Assembly (NCBI RefSeq): GCF_902497775.2
Contig: NZ_OZ024668.1
Span: 5,192,326 to 5,256,325 of the forward strand
Reading direction: 5' to 3'
Length of the DNA stretch: 64,000 nucleotides
From: Pseudomonas fluorescens
Lineage (GTDB): Bacteria > Pseudomonadota > Gammaproteobacteria > Pseudomonadales > Pseudomonadaceae
How positions within the stretch are numbered: the stretch's first letter is position 1; each line of letters starts with the position of its first letter. The notes beneath the pieces were generated by a model that saw nothing but the letters and a program-made list of their open reading frames with translations, searched no databases and was not told the DNA's origin. Position numbers and translations under genes: made by a program. Positions 36,121 to 44,925 of this stretch are shown one piece after another.

Positions 36121-36329
36121 GGCAGCATCAGGTTTCGGCAAAAGTGGTCGACCGTGCCGAGCAGCACGGCGTAAAGCGCAACGTTGAACAACGCCCGGTG
36201 CCAGACCAGGCGGTAGAAATGCACCCGGTTGAGCAGCGCGTGCACGCCCAGGAACAGCAAGTAGGTGAGGACCATCATCACCAGCAGCGTGGGCAGGAAC
36301 ACCCCGCTGATATCCAGATCTCCGATCAC
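36117..36329 (-). CDS. DUF1656 small membrane protein of the efflux cassette
   Basis: This 70-residue protein has two membrane helices (about 8-30 and 45-62), with the DUF1656 signature DISGVFLPTLL and RVHFYRLVWHRALF. It starts with a GTG overlapping the FUSC stop (GTGA), and its own stop overlaps the HlyD start (ATGA). This type (AaeX-like) is always found beside FUSC/HlyD efflux genes. Its role is unknown. Confidence 0.9.
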   Translation of the reverse strand: MIGDLDISGVFLPTLLVMMVLTYLLFLGVHALLNRVHFYRLVWHRALFNVALYAVLLGTVDHFCRNLMLP

Positions 36330-38407
36330 AGCGGCGCTCCATAGGGCAGTTGGGGCTGATCGCCGGACGGCTCCAGCACCACCTCGACCCCGGGCAACAG
36401 CGCCAGGCGCAGGCCGCTCAGGGCATGCAGCAGGTGCACGCGGGCTTCGGCGCTGTCGGCCAGATCGTTGAGGTTCAGGGCGCGGCGGGCGCGTTCCATG
36501 CTCTGCAACAGCACCTCGGGAGCGTGCAGGCGACGGCGGGCATCGAGGCAGGCCTGGAAGTGTTCACCCACCTCTTCCACCACCCGCTCCAGCAACTGGC
36601 GCGGCTGCGCGCCGACCCGTGGCATGTAGGCCAGCAAATCAAGCAGGTTCAGGCCCACGCGCAGGTCACGCAGGGCCGTGCCAGTGTCCTGGCCAGTCTG
36701 GGTCAGGCGCGGCAGCTGCTGCATCAGCCGGTCGAGCATCTGCACGCCCAGGTGACGGTGCTCGGCCAGCGTGGCCGGCTGGGTCATGCCGACGATGTCG
36801 TGCCAGCTGAAGCGGGTCAGGCGCTTGGCCGCAAGCTCGACGCCGAACGGGCGCACCACCAAGGTCCAGACGAAGGCGAACAGCAAGCCCACCGGCCCGG
36901 CCAGGTTGGCGTTGATAAAGGTCAGGAAGTTGGCGTCGTAGGCGCCCTGAATGCTGATGAACGAGGCGGTGTTGACGATGGTCAGCAAGGTGCCCAGGTA
37001 GAAACGCGGCTGCACGGTCAGGGTGCCGACGCAGATGCACGGCACGGCGAAGGCCAGTACCAGCATCGGGAAATCGTGCAGGTTGGGCAGCACCAGGAAC
37101 AGATAAAGGCTGGCGAACAGTACCGACAACGAGGTCCAGAAGAAAAACCGGTAGATCTGCGGCGCCGGGTCGTCCATGGCGGCAAAGAAGCTGCAGGCCA
37201 CGGCAGCGAGAATTACCGCACTGCCGCCATCGCCCCAGCCGAGCAGGATCCACAATGTGGTGGCGACGATGATTGCGCTGACGGTGGAGAACACCGAGTA
37301 CAGCATCAGCCCACGGTCGAAGAACGGCGTCAGCCGGCCCAGGCGCCAATGCCGGTAGACCGCGCGCCAGGGCGACAAGTCTTCGTTGCGGATGGCGTGC
37401 TGCAGGCTGCAGCAGTCCTGCCACAGGTCGACCCATTCGGCCAGGCGATAGAGAGCGTTGGACAACAGCAGCGAGGCGCGCTCATCAAGGGCCGCAGCGC
37501 TCGGCTGCAGGTGTTCGATTCGTGCACGCAAAGCAGACCAGCGCGCCGGCGACGGGTCCTGGGCGGTGCCTTGCAGCCAGGTGCGAGCCTCGTCGAGCAA
37601 TGGCTGCAGTTGTTCGGTCTGGGCCGGAGCGCGGCCTTCGAGGGCGAGCAAGGCGTCGTCGAGGGCGTCGATCACCGGCAGCAGGTGGATCATCCGCCCG
37701 CGCAACTCACGGGCGTTCTTCACCGTTTGCGAGCGTGCGCCTTCATGGGACAGCTGGCCGATCATCAACTCCAGCGAGTTGAAGGTGGTGACCATCGAGG
37801 CGCGCAGGCCGCCGACCTTGTCGGCGCTGGCTTCGCGGGCAAGAAAGGTATCGCTGTAGCGGATCGCCTCGTTGAACCAGTTGCCGGTGGCGCCAACCAG
37901 TACCGGGGTCAGGCGCCGCGGCCAGAAGATTGCCCCGACCACCGCCGCGCAGACGATACCCAGGCAGATTTCCTGGGCCCGCGATGAGGCAATGTCGAAC
38001 ACCGCCAGCGGGTCATCGACCACCGGCAGGGCAATCATCGGCAAGGTGTAACCCGCGAGCATCAGCGCATAGCTGTTGGCGGTGCGCAGGTGCAGCGAGA
38101 GGAACAGCAAGGTGCCGGTCCACAAGGCCACGGCGACGGTCAACAGCACCGGCGTCTGCACCAGCAGCGGCACCAGGAACACCGCCCCGGCGGCACCGAG
38201 CAAGGTACCCAGGGCGCGGTACAGAGCCTTGGAGCTGGTGGGACCGACGAACGGGCTGGAGACGATATACACGGTGGCCATGGCCCAATAAGGCCGTGGC
38301 AACTGCATGAGCAGGGCGATGTACAGGGCGATCATCGACGCGGCAAAGGTGCGCACGCCGTAGAACCAGTCGCGTGCAGGCGGCATCGAGCTGAAAAAGC
38401 CGTTCAT
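36326..38407 (-). CDS. FUSC-family inner-membrane transporter (AaeB-like)
   Basis: This 693-residue protein has the FUSC layout: an N-terminal block of about five to six helices (MQLPRPYWAMATVYI motif), a cytoplasmic domain (about 180-340), a second membrane block (about 355-515) and a second cytoplasmic domain. Such transporters export aromatic carboxylic acids such as p-hydroxybenzoate in E. coli. Its ATG overlaps the MarR gene stop. It forms a pump with the downstream HlyD and OprM-type proteins. Confidence 0.92.
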   Translation of the reverse strand: MNGFFSSMPPARDWFYGVRTFAASMIALYIALLMQLPRPYWAMATVYIVSSPFVGPTSSKALYRALGTLLGAAGAVFLVPLLVQTPVLLTVAVALWTGTLLFLSLHLRTANSYALMLAGYTLPMIALPVVDDPLAVFDIASSRAQEICLGIVCAAVVGAIFWPRRLTPVLVGATGNWFNEAIRYSDTFLAREASADKVGGLRASMVTTFNSLELMIGQLSHEGARSQTVKNARELRGRMIHLLPVIDALDDALLALEGRAPAQTEQLQPLLDEARTWLQGTAQDPSPARWSALRARIEHLQPSAAALDERASLLLSNALYRLAEWVDLWQDCCSLQHAIRNEDLSPWRAVYRHWRLGRLTPFFDRGLMLYSVFSTVSAIIVATTLWILLGWGDGGSAVILAAVACSFFAAMDDPAPQIYRFFFWTSLSVLFASLYLFLVLPNLHDFPMLVLAFAVPCICVGTLTVQPRFYLGTLLTIVNTASFISIQGAYDANFLTFINANLAGPVGLLFAFVWTLVVRPFGVELAAKRLTRFSWHDIVGMTQPATLAEHRHLGVQMLDRLMQQLPRLTQTGQDTGTALRDLRVGLNLLDLLAYMPRVGAQPRQLLERVVEEVGEHFQACLDARRRLHAPEVLLQSMERARRALNLNDLADSAEARVHLLHALSGLRLALLPGVEVVLEPSGDQPQLPYGAPL

Positions 38408-38856
38408 GTCGGCACGCCCGGGGTGCGCTGGGCAGCCTCTTCAAAGGCGCGCAGCACGCGCAGGGTGGCCAGCAGGTCGGCTTCGTCGATGCCTTGCAGC
38501 ACTTCGCGGCGCAGGCGCACCAGTTCGCCTTCGATGGCTTCGGCCAGCACCCGGCCGCTGGCGGTCAGGCTCAGGGCCTTGGCCCGGCGGTCCACCGGAT
38601 CTTCGCTGCGGCAGACAAAACCTGCATTGCACAGTTGGTCGAGCAGGCGCACCAGCGACGGGCTTTCGAGCCCCGCCGCCTGGGCCACGGCGACCTGATG
38701 CACGCCATCCCCGAGGCGCACGATCATCAGCAAAGGGACCGCGCAAGCTTCGGAGATGCCGTAGCCGGCCAGGGTCGCCTGGCAGATGCGCCGCCAGTGC
38801 CGGCCGGCCACCACCATACCGCTGCTGATGTTGAGTTGCAGTGCGTCGAGGGTCAT
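38404..38856 (-). CDS. MarR-family regulator of the efflux cassette
   Basis: This 150-residue regulator has a winged helix (VAQAAGLESPSLVRLLDQL, then RSEDPVDRRAKALSLT wing). It is the first gene of the five-gene cassette, with an ATGA overlap to the FUSC gene. It most likely represses the operon and responds to an aromatic ligand. The upstream region 38857-38950 is short and A/T-rich and should hold the promoter. Confidence 0.92.
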   Translation of the reverse strand: MTLDALQLNISSGMVVAGRHWRRICQATLAGYGISEACAVPLLMIVRLGDGVHQVAVAQAAGLESPSLVRLLDQLCNAGFVCRSEDPVDRRAKALSLTASGRVLAEAIEGELVRLRREVLQGIDEADLLATLRVLRAFEEAAQRTPGVPT

Positions 38857-38950
38857 GAAGGGAGGTTCGTGGCTATATTCATAGTTTGCTAACTATCAAT
38901 ATTCTTCGATCACCACCCCTGCCGTCAATAGTGGCTGACAGACGTCATGT

Positions 38951-39769
38951 TCAAGGTTGCAACTGATCGTCCAGCTTCATGTTCAGCGCCAGCTTGCTGC
39001 CCAGGCTGATCGCCTGCTCGCGCCAGAACAGATAGCGCAGGGCGTTGTTGACCTCGCTGAAGTGCAGCGCCAGCGCTTCGGCGGCTTGCATCACCCCGGC
39101 CACGGCGGCCAGTTCCAGCCAGTACACCGCAGCCTTGATATCGACGTTGGCCGTCAGCCCATGCAGCAGCCGGTAGCCGACCTCGAAGCGGCAGCGTGCG
39201 TCGCCGCGCTGGGCGCCGCGCAGGAACCAGCGATAAGCCTGCTGCAGGTCGACCTGCCATTGCTGACCATCGCTGTCGCAGATTTCTTCCTCGTAGAGAT
39301 CGCCCAGGGCAGCGGCGGCATGCTCCAGGCCGCGCTCGAACGCCTGCTGGTAATACTCCGCCGCGCTGGCATAGGCCACCTCCACGCCCTTGCCGAAGTA
39401 ATGCTGCTGGCCCAGGTTGAACCAGGCTGCGGCACTGCCCTGCAGGGCTGCCATGCGCAGCAGGTGCCCGGCCAGGGTCGGGTCGGCGCGCCAGTACTTG
39501 CCGTTGAGCCAGATCCAGCCCAGGTCGTTGAGCGCACCGACGTTGCCGTCCAGGGCCTGGGCGCGGAGGTCGTCGTAGACCGCTTGCAGGTCGCTGGCTT
39601 CATCCAGGCGGCTGATCAGGGCGAAACTCTCGCCCAGCACTGCCCGCTGGCTGGGCATGCCAACCCCGGCGTACAACCGCTGCAAGCGGCCGGGACGGCC
39701 GGGCGCAGGGATGATCCGCTCGGGCAACAGGCGCTCAAGCAGTGGGTAGATGTTGCTGGCAGCTGACAT
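38951..39769 (-). CDS. Sel1-like repeat protein
   Basis: This protein of about 272 residues consists of helical Sel1/TPR-like repeats. Landmarks are LNDLGWIWLNGKYW, AAWFNLGQQHYFGKGVE, AAEYYQQAFERG and CRFEVGYRLLHG. There is no signal peptide, so it is predicted to be cytoplasmic and to act in protein contacts. I chose the ATG at 39769, preceded by GAGGA. The in-frame codon at 39844 has no support. The partner is unknown. Confidence 0.8.
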   Translation of the reverse strand: MSAASNIYPLLERLLPERIIPAPGRPGRLQRLYAGVGMPSQRAVLGESFALISRLDEASDLQAVYDDLRAQALDGNVGALNDLGWIWLNGKYWRADPTLAGHLLRMAALQGSAAAWFNLGQQHYFGKGVEVAYASAAEYYQQAFERGLEHAAAALGDLYEEEICDSDGQQWQVDLQQAYRWFLRGAQRGDARCRFEVGYRLLHGLTANVDIKAAVYWLELAAVAGVMQAAEALALHFSEVNNALRYLFWREQAISLGSKLALNMKLDDQLQP

Positions 39770-39975
39770 GTTCGTCCTCATTGAACTACCCACAGATCCA
39801 ACAGCGGGAGTGATGAGGCGTGATTCTGCGCACGGCCACGACAAAACCTGTCGCGAACGATTCAGTTAGGGCACTCAAGTGCTTCATCCTTGATCTGGAT
39901 ACATAAATGGCTAATTGCCATATCACTGCGCTGGCGCCATGCTACAACCGCAAGCCTAGACAAGGACGCCGCCTT

Positions 39976-40986
39976 TTGCCCTCCGCCACGACACGTGCCA
40001 CCCTCAGCCGCCAATGGGAGTTGCTGCGCCAGCTGCCCAGCCGCTCACCGGGCATTACCAGTGCCGAGCTGGTTGGCCGCCTGAAGGACGCAGGATTCTC
40101 CATCAGCAAGCGCAGCATCGAGCGCGACCTCAATGAGCTGTCGCTGATCTTTCCGCTGGAGCGCAACGACAAAAGCATCCCGTACGGCTGGCACTGGGCG
40201 GCCAACGCCTGCATCGAATTGCGTGGGATCAGTGTCAGCGAGGCGCTGAGCCTCGCGCTGGTGGAAGAGGCGGTACGCCCGTTGTTGCCAGGGAGCATGC
40301 TCAAGGTGCTCGACCCGCGCTTCAGCCACGCGCGGCAAAAGCTCGAGCACCTGTCGGGGGCGAACAAGGTGGCGCGCTGGCTGGACAAGGTCGCCAGCGT
40401 GCGCCCGGACATGAACATGCAGGCCCCGGAAGTACCCGACAGCATTCTGGAGACCGTGCAGCATGCACTGCTCGAGGAGTACCAGTTGCACTGCCAGTAC
40501 TACTCGGCGCACAACGACAAGCTCAGCGAGCTGACCCTCAACCCGCTGGCGTTGATCCAGCGCGGCCAGGTCAGTTACCTGATTGCCACCGCCGCGCCCT
40601 ATACCGACATTCGCCAGTTCGCCGTGCATCGCTTTCGCAAGCTGCGCATCCTCGACAGCCCTACCGAAGGCCTGCGCGCCTTCGATCTGCAGGCCTACCT
40701 GCGCAGCGATGCCCTGCAGTTCGGCGATACCGACAAGATCGAACTGCAGGCCTGGATCAGCGACAACCTGGCTCGCCTGGTGCGCGAGACGCCGCTGTCG
40801 GCCGACATGCACCTGACTCCGCTGGATGCTGGGCACCGCCTGCAGGCCACCGTCAGCAACAGCTGGCAACTGCGCTGGTGGCTACTGAGCCAGGGCGATG
40901 GGTTGATCGTCGAAAAGCCCCTGAGCCTGCGCCAGCAGATTGCCGAAACCCTCAACAATGCCGCGGCGCAATATCAGTCGGCCTGA
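39976..40986 (+). CDS. WYL-domain transcriptional regulator
   Basis: This protein of about 336 residues has an N-terminal winged helix (ITSAELVGRLKDAGFSISKR, SIERDLNEL), a WYL sensor domain (LNPLALIQRGQVSYLIA, FAVHRFRKL) and a C-terminal extension. I propose the TTG at 39976, which has AAGGA nine bases upstream. An ATG at 39907 in the same frame would add 23 atypical residues and has no ribosome site. It is convergent with the sulfonate-type ABC operon. WYL regulators bind nucleic acid or small ligands; the target here is unknown. Confidence 0.85.
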   Translation: MPSATTRATLSRQWELLRQLPSRSPGITSAELVGRLKDAGFSISKRSIERDLNELSLIFPLERNDKSIPYGWHWAANACIELRGISVSEALSLALVEEAVRPLLPGSMLKVLDPRFSHARQKLEHLSGANKVARWLDKVASVRPDMNMQAPEVPDSILETVQHALLEEYQLHCQYYSAHNDKLSELTLNPLALIQRGQVSYLIATAAPYTDIRQFAVHRFRKLRILDSPTEGLRAFDLQAYLRSDALQFGDTDKIELQAWISDNLARLVRETPLSADMHLTPLDAGHRLQATVSNSWQLRWWLLSQGDGLIVEKPLSLRQQIAETLNNAAAQYQSA

Positions 40987-40991
40987 GCCTG

Positions 40992-41858
40992 TCAGCGCTG
41001 CATGCCCCAGCGGCGCACGGTGATGCGCTCCAGGGTATTGAACACCAGGCTTTCGACCAGCAGGCCGATGAGGATCACCACCGCCAGCCCGGCAAATACC
41101 TTGTCGGTGTACAGCTCGTTGCGGTTCTGGAAGATGTACCAACCCAACCCGCCCTTGCCGCTGGTAGCGCCGAACACTAGCTCGGCGGCGATCAGCGTGC
41201 GCCAGGCAAAGGCCCAGCCGATCTTCAGGCCCGAGAGGATCGACGGCAACGCGGCCGGAATCAGGATATGCACCACCAGACGTAAACCGCGCAGGCCGTA
41301 GTTGCACCCGGCCATGCGCAGGGTCTCGGAAACGCCGAGAAAGCCGGCGTAGGTATTCAGCGCCAGGGCCCAGAGCACCGAATGCACCAGCACGAAGATC
41401 AGGCTGTTGTCACCCAGGCCGAACCAGAGCAAGGCCAGCGGCAGCAAGGCAATCGCCGGCAGCGGGTTGAACATCGAGGTCAGGGTGCTGAGCAGGTCGC
41501 GGCCGAACTGGGTCGACACCGCCAGGCTGGTCAGGCCGAAAGCCAGGACAATCCCCAGCAGGTAGCCCTTGAGCAGCACCACCAGCGACACGCCGACCTT
41601 GGCCAGCAACTCACCGCTGAGCAGGCCGTCGGACAGGGCTGCGGCGGTTTGCAAAAAGCTCGGCAGCAACAGGTCGTTGCCCTGGTAGCGAGCGATGGCT
41701 TCCCAGGCCAGGGCCAGCAGAATCAGGATCAGGCCCTTGCGCAGCCAACCCTGTTGCCAGAGGCGCTGGCCCAGCGGCAGTTCGCGCTCAAGCGGGACAC
41801 TGAGCAACGGTTCGAGGACGACTTCGTATTCCTGACGCGGCGTAACAGTTGTGGTCAT
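40992..41858 (-). CDS. SsuC/TauC-type ABC importer permease
   Basis: This 288-residue inner-membrane permease has about six helices. Its coupling loop (FLGVSETLRMAGCNYGLRG) and GWAFAWRTLIAAELVFG segment are typical of the nitrate/taurine/sulfonate permease family. It is the last gene of the operon dioxygenase-binding protein-ATPase-permease. With the TauD-family enzyme, its substrate is probably an alkyl sulfonate or sulfate ester. Confidence 0.9.
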   Translation of the reverse strand: MTTTVTPRQEYEVVLEPLLSVPLERELPLGQRLWQQGWLRKGLILILLALAWEAIARYQGNDLLLPSFLQTAAALSDGLLSGELLAKVGVSLVVLLKGYLLGIVLAFGLTSLAVSTQFGRDLLSTLTSMFNPLPAIALLPLALLWFGLGDNSLIFVLVHSVLWALALNTYAGFLGVSETLRMAGCNYGLRGLRLVVHILIPAALPSILSGLKIGWAFAWRTLIAAELVFGATSGKGGLGWYIFQNRNELYTDKVFAGLAVVILIGLLVESLVFNTLERITVRRWGMQR

Positions 41859-41872
41859 GGCAAAACTCCCGG

Positions 41873-42736
41873 TCAGTAGGCAATGCGAATGTCGGCGAAG
41901 CCCAATGCCAGGTCGTGCTCGACCTGGGCATCATCGTCGAACAACAAGCAGTGGATGCGCCGCGCCGACGCCTGAAAATCGCTGGCGCCAAGGCTCTGCA
42001 GGTCGTACTGATGGCTGTGGATCTCGGCACGCACCCGGCCCGGATGGGGCGACAGCAAGAGGATGCGATTGCCGACCACCAGCGCTTCTTCGATCGAATG
42101 GGTGACGAACAACAGGGTGAAACGCACCTCCTCCCAGAGCAGCAGCAATTCTTCCTGCATCTTGCGCCGGGTCAGGGCGTCGAGGGCGGCGAAGGGTTCG
42201 TCCATCAGCAGGATTTTCGGTTGCATGGCCAGCGCCCGGGCAATCGCCACACGGGCTTTCATCCCGCCCGACAGGGTATGTGGATAGGCATCGGCAAAGC
42301 CTGCCAGGCCGACTTTCTCCAGGTAGTGCAAGGCGCGTTGTTCAGCCTCCTTGCGCTTGAGCGCGCCGGAGGCGAGCAGCGGGAGCATCACATTTTGCTT
42401 GACGGTTTTCCATGGCGGCAGCTGGTCAAATTCCTGGAACACCACGATGCGATCCGGGCCCGGGCCATGTACTGCCTGGCCCTGCAGGCGGATCTGCCCT
42501 TCCCTCGGCTCAATGAAACCGGCCACCGCCTTGAGCAGGGTCGACTTGCCGCAGCCCGAGGGCCCGAGCAGGACAAAGCGGTCGGCCTTGTCCACTTCGA
42601 AACTGACCTGGTGGGTGGCCCGCACCACGCGCTGCGCGATGCGGTACTCCAGGCTTACGTTATCCACCTGCAGCAGCGGCGGCGTGGCGACGCTGCTCAA
42701 CTTGCTGACCGTATGGCCTTGCAATGGGGTGTTCAT
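41873..42736 (-). CDS. SsuB/TauB-type ABC importer ATPase
   Basis: This 287-residue ATPase has Walker A GPSGCGKST, signature LSGGMKARVAIARAL, Walker B ILLMDEPFAALD and the H-loop FVTHSIEEAL. An additional C-terminal stretch of about 30 residues (LFDDDAQVEHDLALGFADI) is not part of the core ATPase. It lies 5 bases after the binding-protein gene stop and 14 bases before the permease start, within one operon. Confidence 0.92.
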   Translation of the reverse strand: MNTPLQGHTVSKLSSVATPPLLQVDNVSLEYRIAQRVVRATHQVSFEVDKADRFVLLGPSGCGKSTLLKAVAGFIEPREGQIRLQGQAVHGPGPDRIVVFQEFDQLPPWKTVKQNVMLPLLASGALKRKEAEQRALHYLEKVGLAGFADAYPHTLSGGMKARVAIARALAMQPKILLMDEPFAALDALTRRKMQEELLLLWEEVRFTLLFVTHSIEEALVVGNRILLLSPHPGRVRAEIHSHQYDLQSLGASDFQASARRIHCLLFDDDAQVEHDLALGFADIRIAY

Positions 42737-42741
42737 CCGGA

Positions 42742-43761
42742 TCAGCTCCCTTGCAGCGGTTTCTCGTCCTGGAAGAAGTAGTCTTTCCAGGATTCGGGTT
42801 TGTGCTTGATCGCGCCTACGCGGTAGAGGAACTCGGCCAGCGGGTAGGTGTTTTTCGGCGTCACGCTGAATTCGTACTGCGGGTTGTCGATGATCTTCAG
42901 CAACGCCTCGCGGTCGATCTTGGCCTTGGTCACGCGGATGTAGGTGTCGGCTGCAGCGGCCTTGTCGTTCTGGGCAAACTCGGCGGCTTCAGCCAGGGCA
43001 TCGACGAAGGCCTTGTAGGTTTTGGGGTTGTCGTTGCGGAATTTCTCGGTGGCAAACAGCACGGTCGGCGAGTTAGGCCCGAGCAGGTCGTAGGTGTTGA
43101 GCACCACGTGCACGTCCTTGTTGGCCAGCACCTGGTCCTGGAACGGCGGGTTGGAGAAGTGCGCGTTCAGCTCGGTACCGCCAGCGAGCAAGGCCGCGGT
43201 GGCATCCGGATGAGGGACGGCCAGGGTGTATTTATCGAGGCGGTTGTACTCCTTGTCGCCCCACTGCTTGGCGGCGGCGTACTGCAAAAAGCGCGACTGC
43301 ACCGAGACGCCCACCGCCGGCAGGGCGATGCGGTCTTTCTCGCTGAAATCGGCGATGGTCTTCACCTTCGGGTTACTGCTGACCAGGTAGTAAGGGAAGT
43401 TGCCCAGCGAGGCCACGGCCTTGACGTTCTGCCGGCCCTGGGTGCGGTCCCAGATGGTCAGCAGCGGGCCGACGCCGGCCCCGGCGATATCCACCGAGCC
43501 GGAGAGCAAGGCGTCGTTGATCGCGGCGCCACCCGACAGCTGGGTCCAGTCGACCTTGATGTCGATGCCCTGCGCCTTGCCGTGCTTCTCGATCAGGTTC
43601 TGATCGCGCACCACATTGAGCAGCAGGTAAACAATGCCGAACTGCTCGGCAATGCGGATTTCACCTTCGGCCTGGGCCGTGGCCGGCGCTACCAGACTGC
43701 CGGCGAGCAGGCTGGCACTCAGGCCGATACTGGCCGCCAGGCGGCTGATTGATTTGCGCAT
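42742..43761 (-). CDS. Periplasmic binding protein for sulfonate-type substrates
   Basis: This 339-residue protein has a signal peptide (about residues 1-31, ending ATAQA) and the SsuA/TauA/NMT1-like fold (IRIAEQFGIVYLLLNVVRD, LSGGAAINDALLSGSVDI). It captures the substrate for the neighbouring permease. Sequence alone does not tell taurine, alkanesulfonate and sulfate ester apart. It sits between the dioxygenase and ATPase genes. Confidence 0.9.
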   Translation of the reverse strand: MRKSISRLAASIGLSASLLAGSLVAPATAQAEGEIRIAEQFGIVYLLLNVVRDQNLIEKHGKAQGIDIKVDWTQLSGGAAINDALLSGSVDIAGAGVGPLLTIWDRTQGRQNVKAVASLGNFPYYLVSSNPKVKTIADFSEKDRIALPAVGVSVQSRFLQYAAAKQWGDKEYNRLDKYTLAVPHPDATAALLAGGTELNAHFSNPPFQDQVLANKDVHVVLNTYDLLGPNSPTVLFATEKFRNDNPKTYKAFVDALAEAAEFAQNDKAAAADTYIRVTKAKIDREALLKIIDNPQYEFSVTPKNTYPLAEFLYRVGAIKHKPESWKDYFFQDEKPLQGS

Positions 43762-43779
43762 GCTGTACTCCTCGAAAGA

Positions 43780-44679
43780 TCAGAACGGAGCATCGCCCTG
43801 GATGGTGGTGCGGTACAGCTTGCGGCGCAGGTGCGCGGGGCAGCCGCTGGCCAGGTGAATCAACGAGCGGTTGTCCCAGAACACCAGGTCATGGGGCCGC
43901 CATTGGTGGCGGTAGATGTTTTGCTCAAGCACGCTGTGGGCGTGGAGTTCGGCAAGGATCTGGCGGCTTTCATCGTCGGGCAGGCCGACGATGCGGGTGG
44001 TGAACCCTTCACTGACGAACAGCGCCTTACGGCCGTTTTCCGGGTGGGTGCGCACCACCGGGTGAATCACCTCCTGAACCTGCGCCAGTTGCTCGGCGGT
44101 CAGGGGCGGGCGCCAGTTGCCTGCGAATTTGCTCTCGCTGTAGCGGGCGGTATAGGAATGCGCGGCGCGGCGCCCCTCAACGGCTTTGCGCAGGGCGTCG
44201 GGCAAGCCGTCCCAGGCCTTGTGCATATCGGCGAACAGGGTGTCGCCGCCTTCGCTGGGCAGCTCCTGGGCGTGCAGCATCGAGCCCAGGCTTGGCAGCT
44301 CCTTGTACGACAGGTCCGAGTGCCAGAACTTGCCGGCATCGCCCAGGCCGATGTTCTGACCGTTCTCGACGATGTTGGAGACGATGAGGATTTCTGGGTG
44401 GCCGCTGAGCAAGAACTGCTTGAGCACGTGGACCTGCAACACACCGAAGCGGCGGCTGAAGTCGATCTGTTGTTCGGGGGTAATACGCTGGTCGCGAAAC
44501 ACCAGCACGTGATGGTCAAGATGAGCCCGGTGGATGCGGGTGAGATCTTCGCCGCTGACGGGTTTGCTCAGGTCCAGGCCGATGATCTCGGCGCCGACGG
44601 CACCACTGAACGGCAGGATTTCGAAGGCTTGCTGCTGTGCGCTGTCGATGGACGACAAGGCGTTAGAGGCCCCTGACAT
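43780..44679 (-). CDS. TauD/AtsK-family 2-oxoglutarate and Fe(II)-dependent dioxygenase
   Basis: This 299-residue enzyme has the iron ligands HxD in FWHSDLSYKELPS and the distal His in WDNRSLIHLA, and the 2-oxoglutarate-binding arginine in LRRKLYRTTIQG. Family members oxygenate taurine (TauD) or alkyl sulfate esters (AtsK of P. putida S-313), releasing sulfite or sulfate. It is the first gene of the ABC operon, so imported substrate is cleaved directly. The upstream gap contains TTTAGTGCATAAG (44831-44843), also seen before the TonB receptor. Confidence 0.92.
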   Translation of the reverse strand: MSGASNALSSIDSAQQQAFEILPFSGAVGAEIIGLDLSKPVSGEDLTRIHRAHLDHHVLVFRDQRITPEQQIDFSRRFGVLQVHVLKQFLLSGHPEILIVSNIVENGQNIGLGDAGKFWHSDLSYKELPSLGSMLHAQELPSEGGDTLFADMHKAWDGLPDALRKAVEGRRAAHSYTARYSESKFAGNWRPPLTAEQLAQVQEVIHPVVRTHPENGRKALFVSEGFTTRIVGLPDDESRQILAELHAHSVLEQNIYRHQWRPHDLVFWDNRSLIHLASGCPAHLRRKLYRTTIQGDAPF

Positions 44680-44830
44680 GATTCACTCCCACGCAGAGCG
44701 CGCCCAAAGGTGCGCGCATCGATCAGAAACTCACGGTGTTCCGTGTTGGTTCGGTCGTGCGGCGCGCCGATTGGTCGGCAGGTACGCAGGGGAGTGACTA
44801 TAAAGTCATAAGGGAGAGAATTTAAATACC

Positions 44831-44843
44831 TTTAGTGCATAAG
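44831..44843 (+). promoter_or_regulatory. TTTAGTGCATAAG motif upstream of the dioxygenase operon
   Basis: This 13-base string, in an A/T-rich region about 150 bases before the dioxygenase ATG, differs by one base from 7452-7464 in the receptor/LysR intergenic region. It may be a shared sulfur-regulon site. Confidence 0.3.
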
Positions 44844-44866
44844 CATATGGTGAGGTTGGGGCCTCT

Positions 44867-44920
44867 TCGCGGGGCAAGCCCGCTCCTACACAACCCTGTA
44901 GGAGCGGGCTTGCCCCGCGA
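44867..44920. repeat. Paired inverted REP, 24-bp arms
   Basis: TCGCGGGGCAAGCCCGCTCC and its complement face each other with 24 complementary bases in all. The pair lies between the lapC stop and the dioxygenase upstream region, isolating the Lap operon from the sulfur operon. Confidence 0.85.
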
Positions 44921-44925
44921 TGCTG

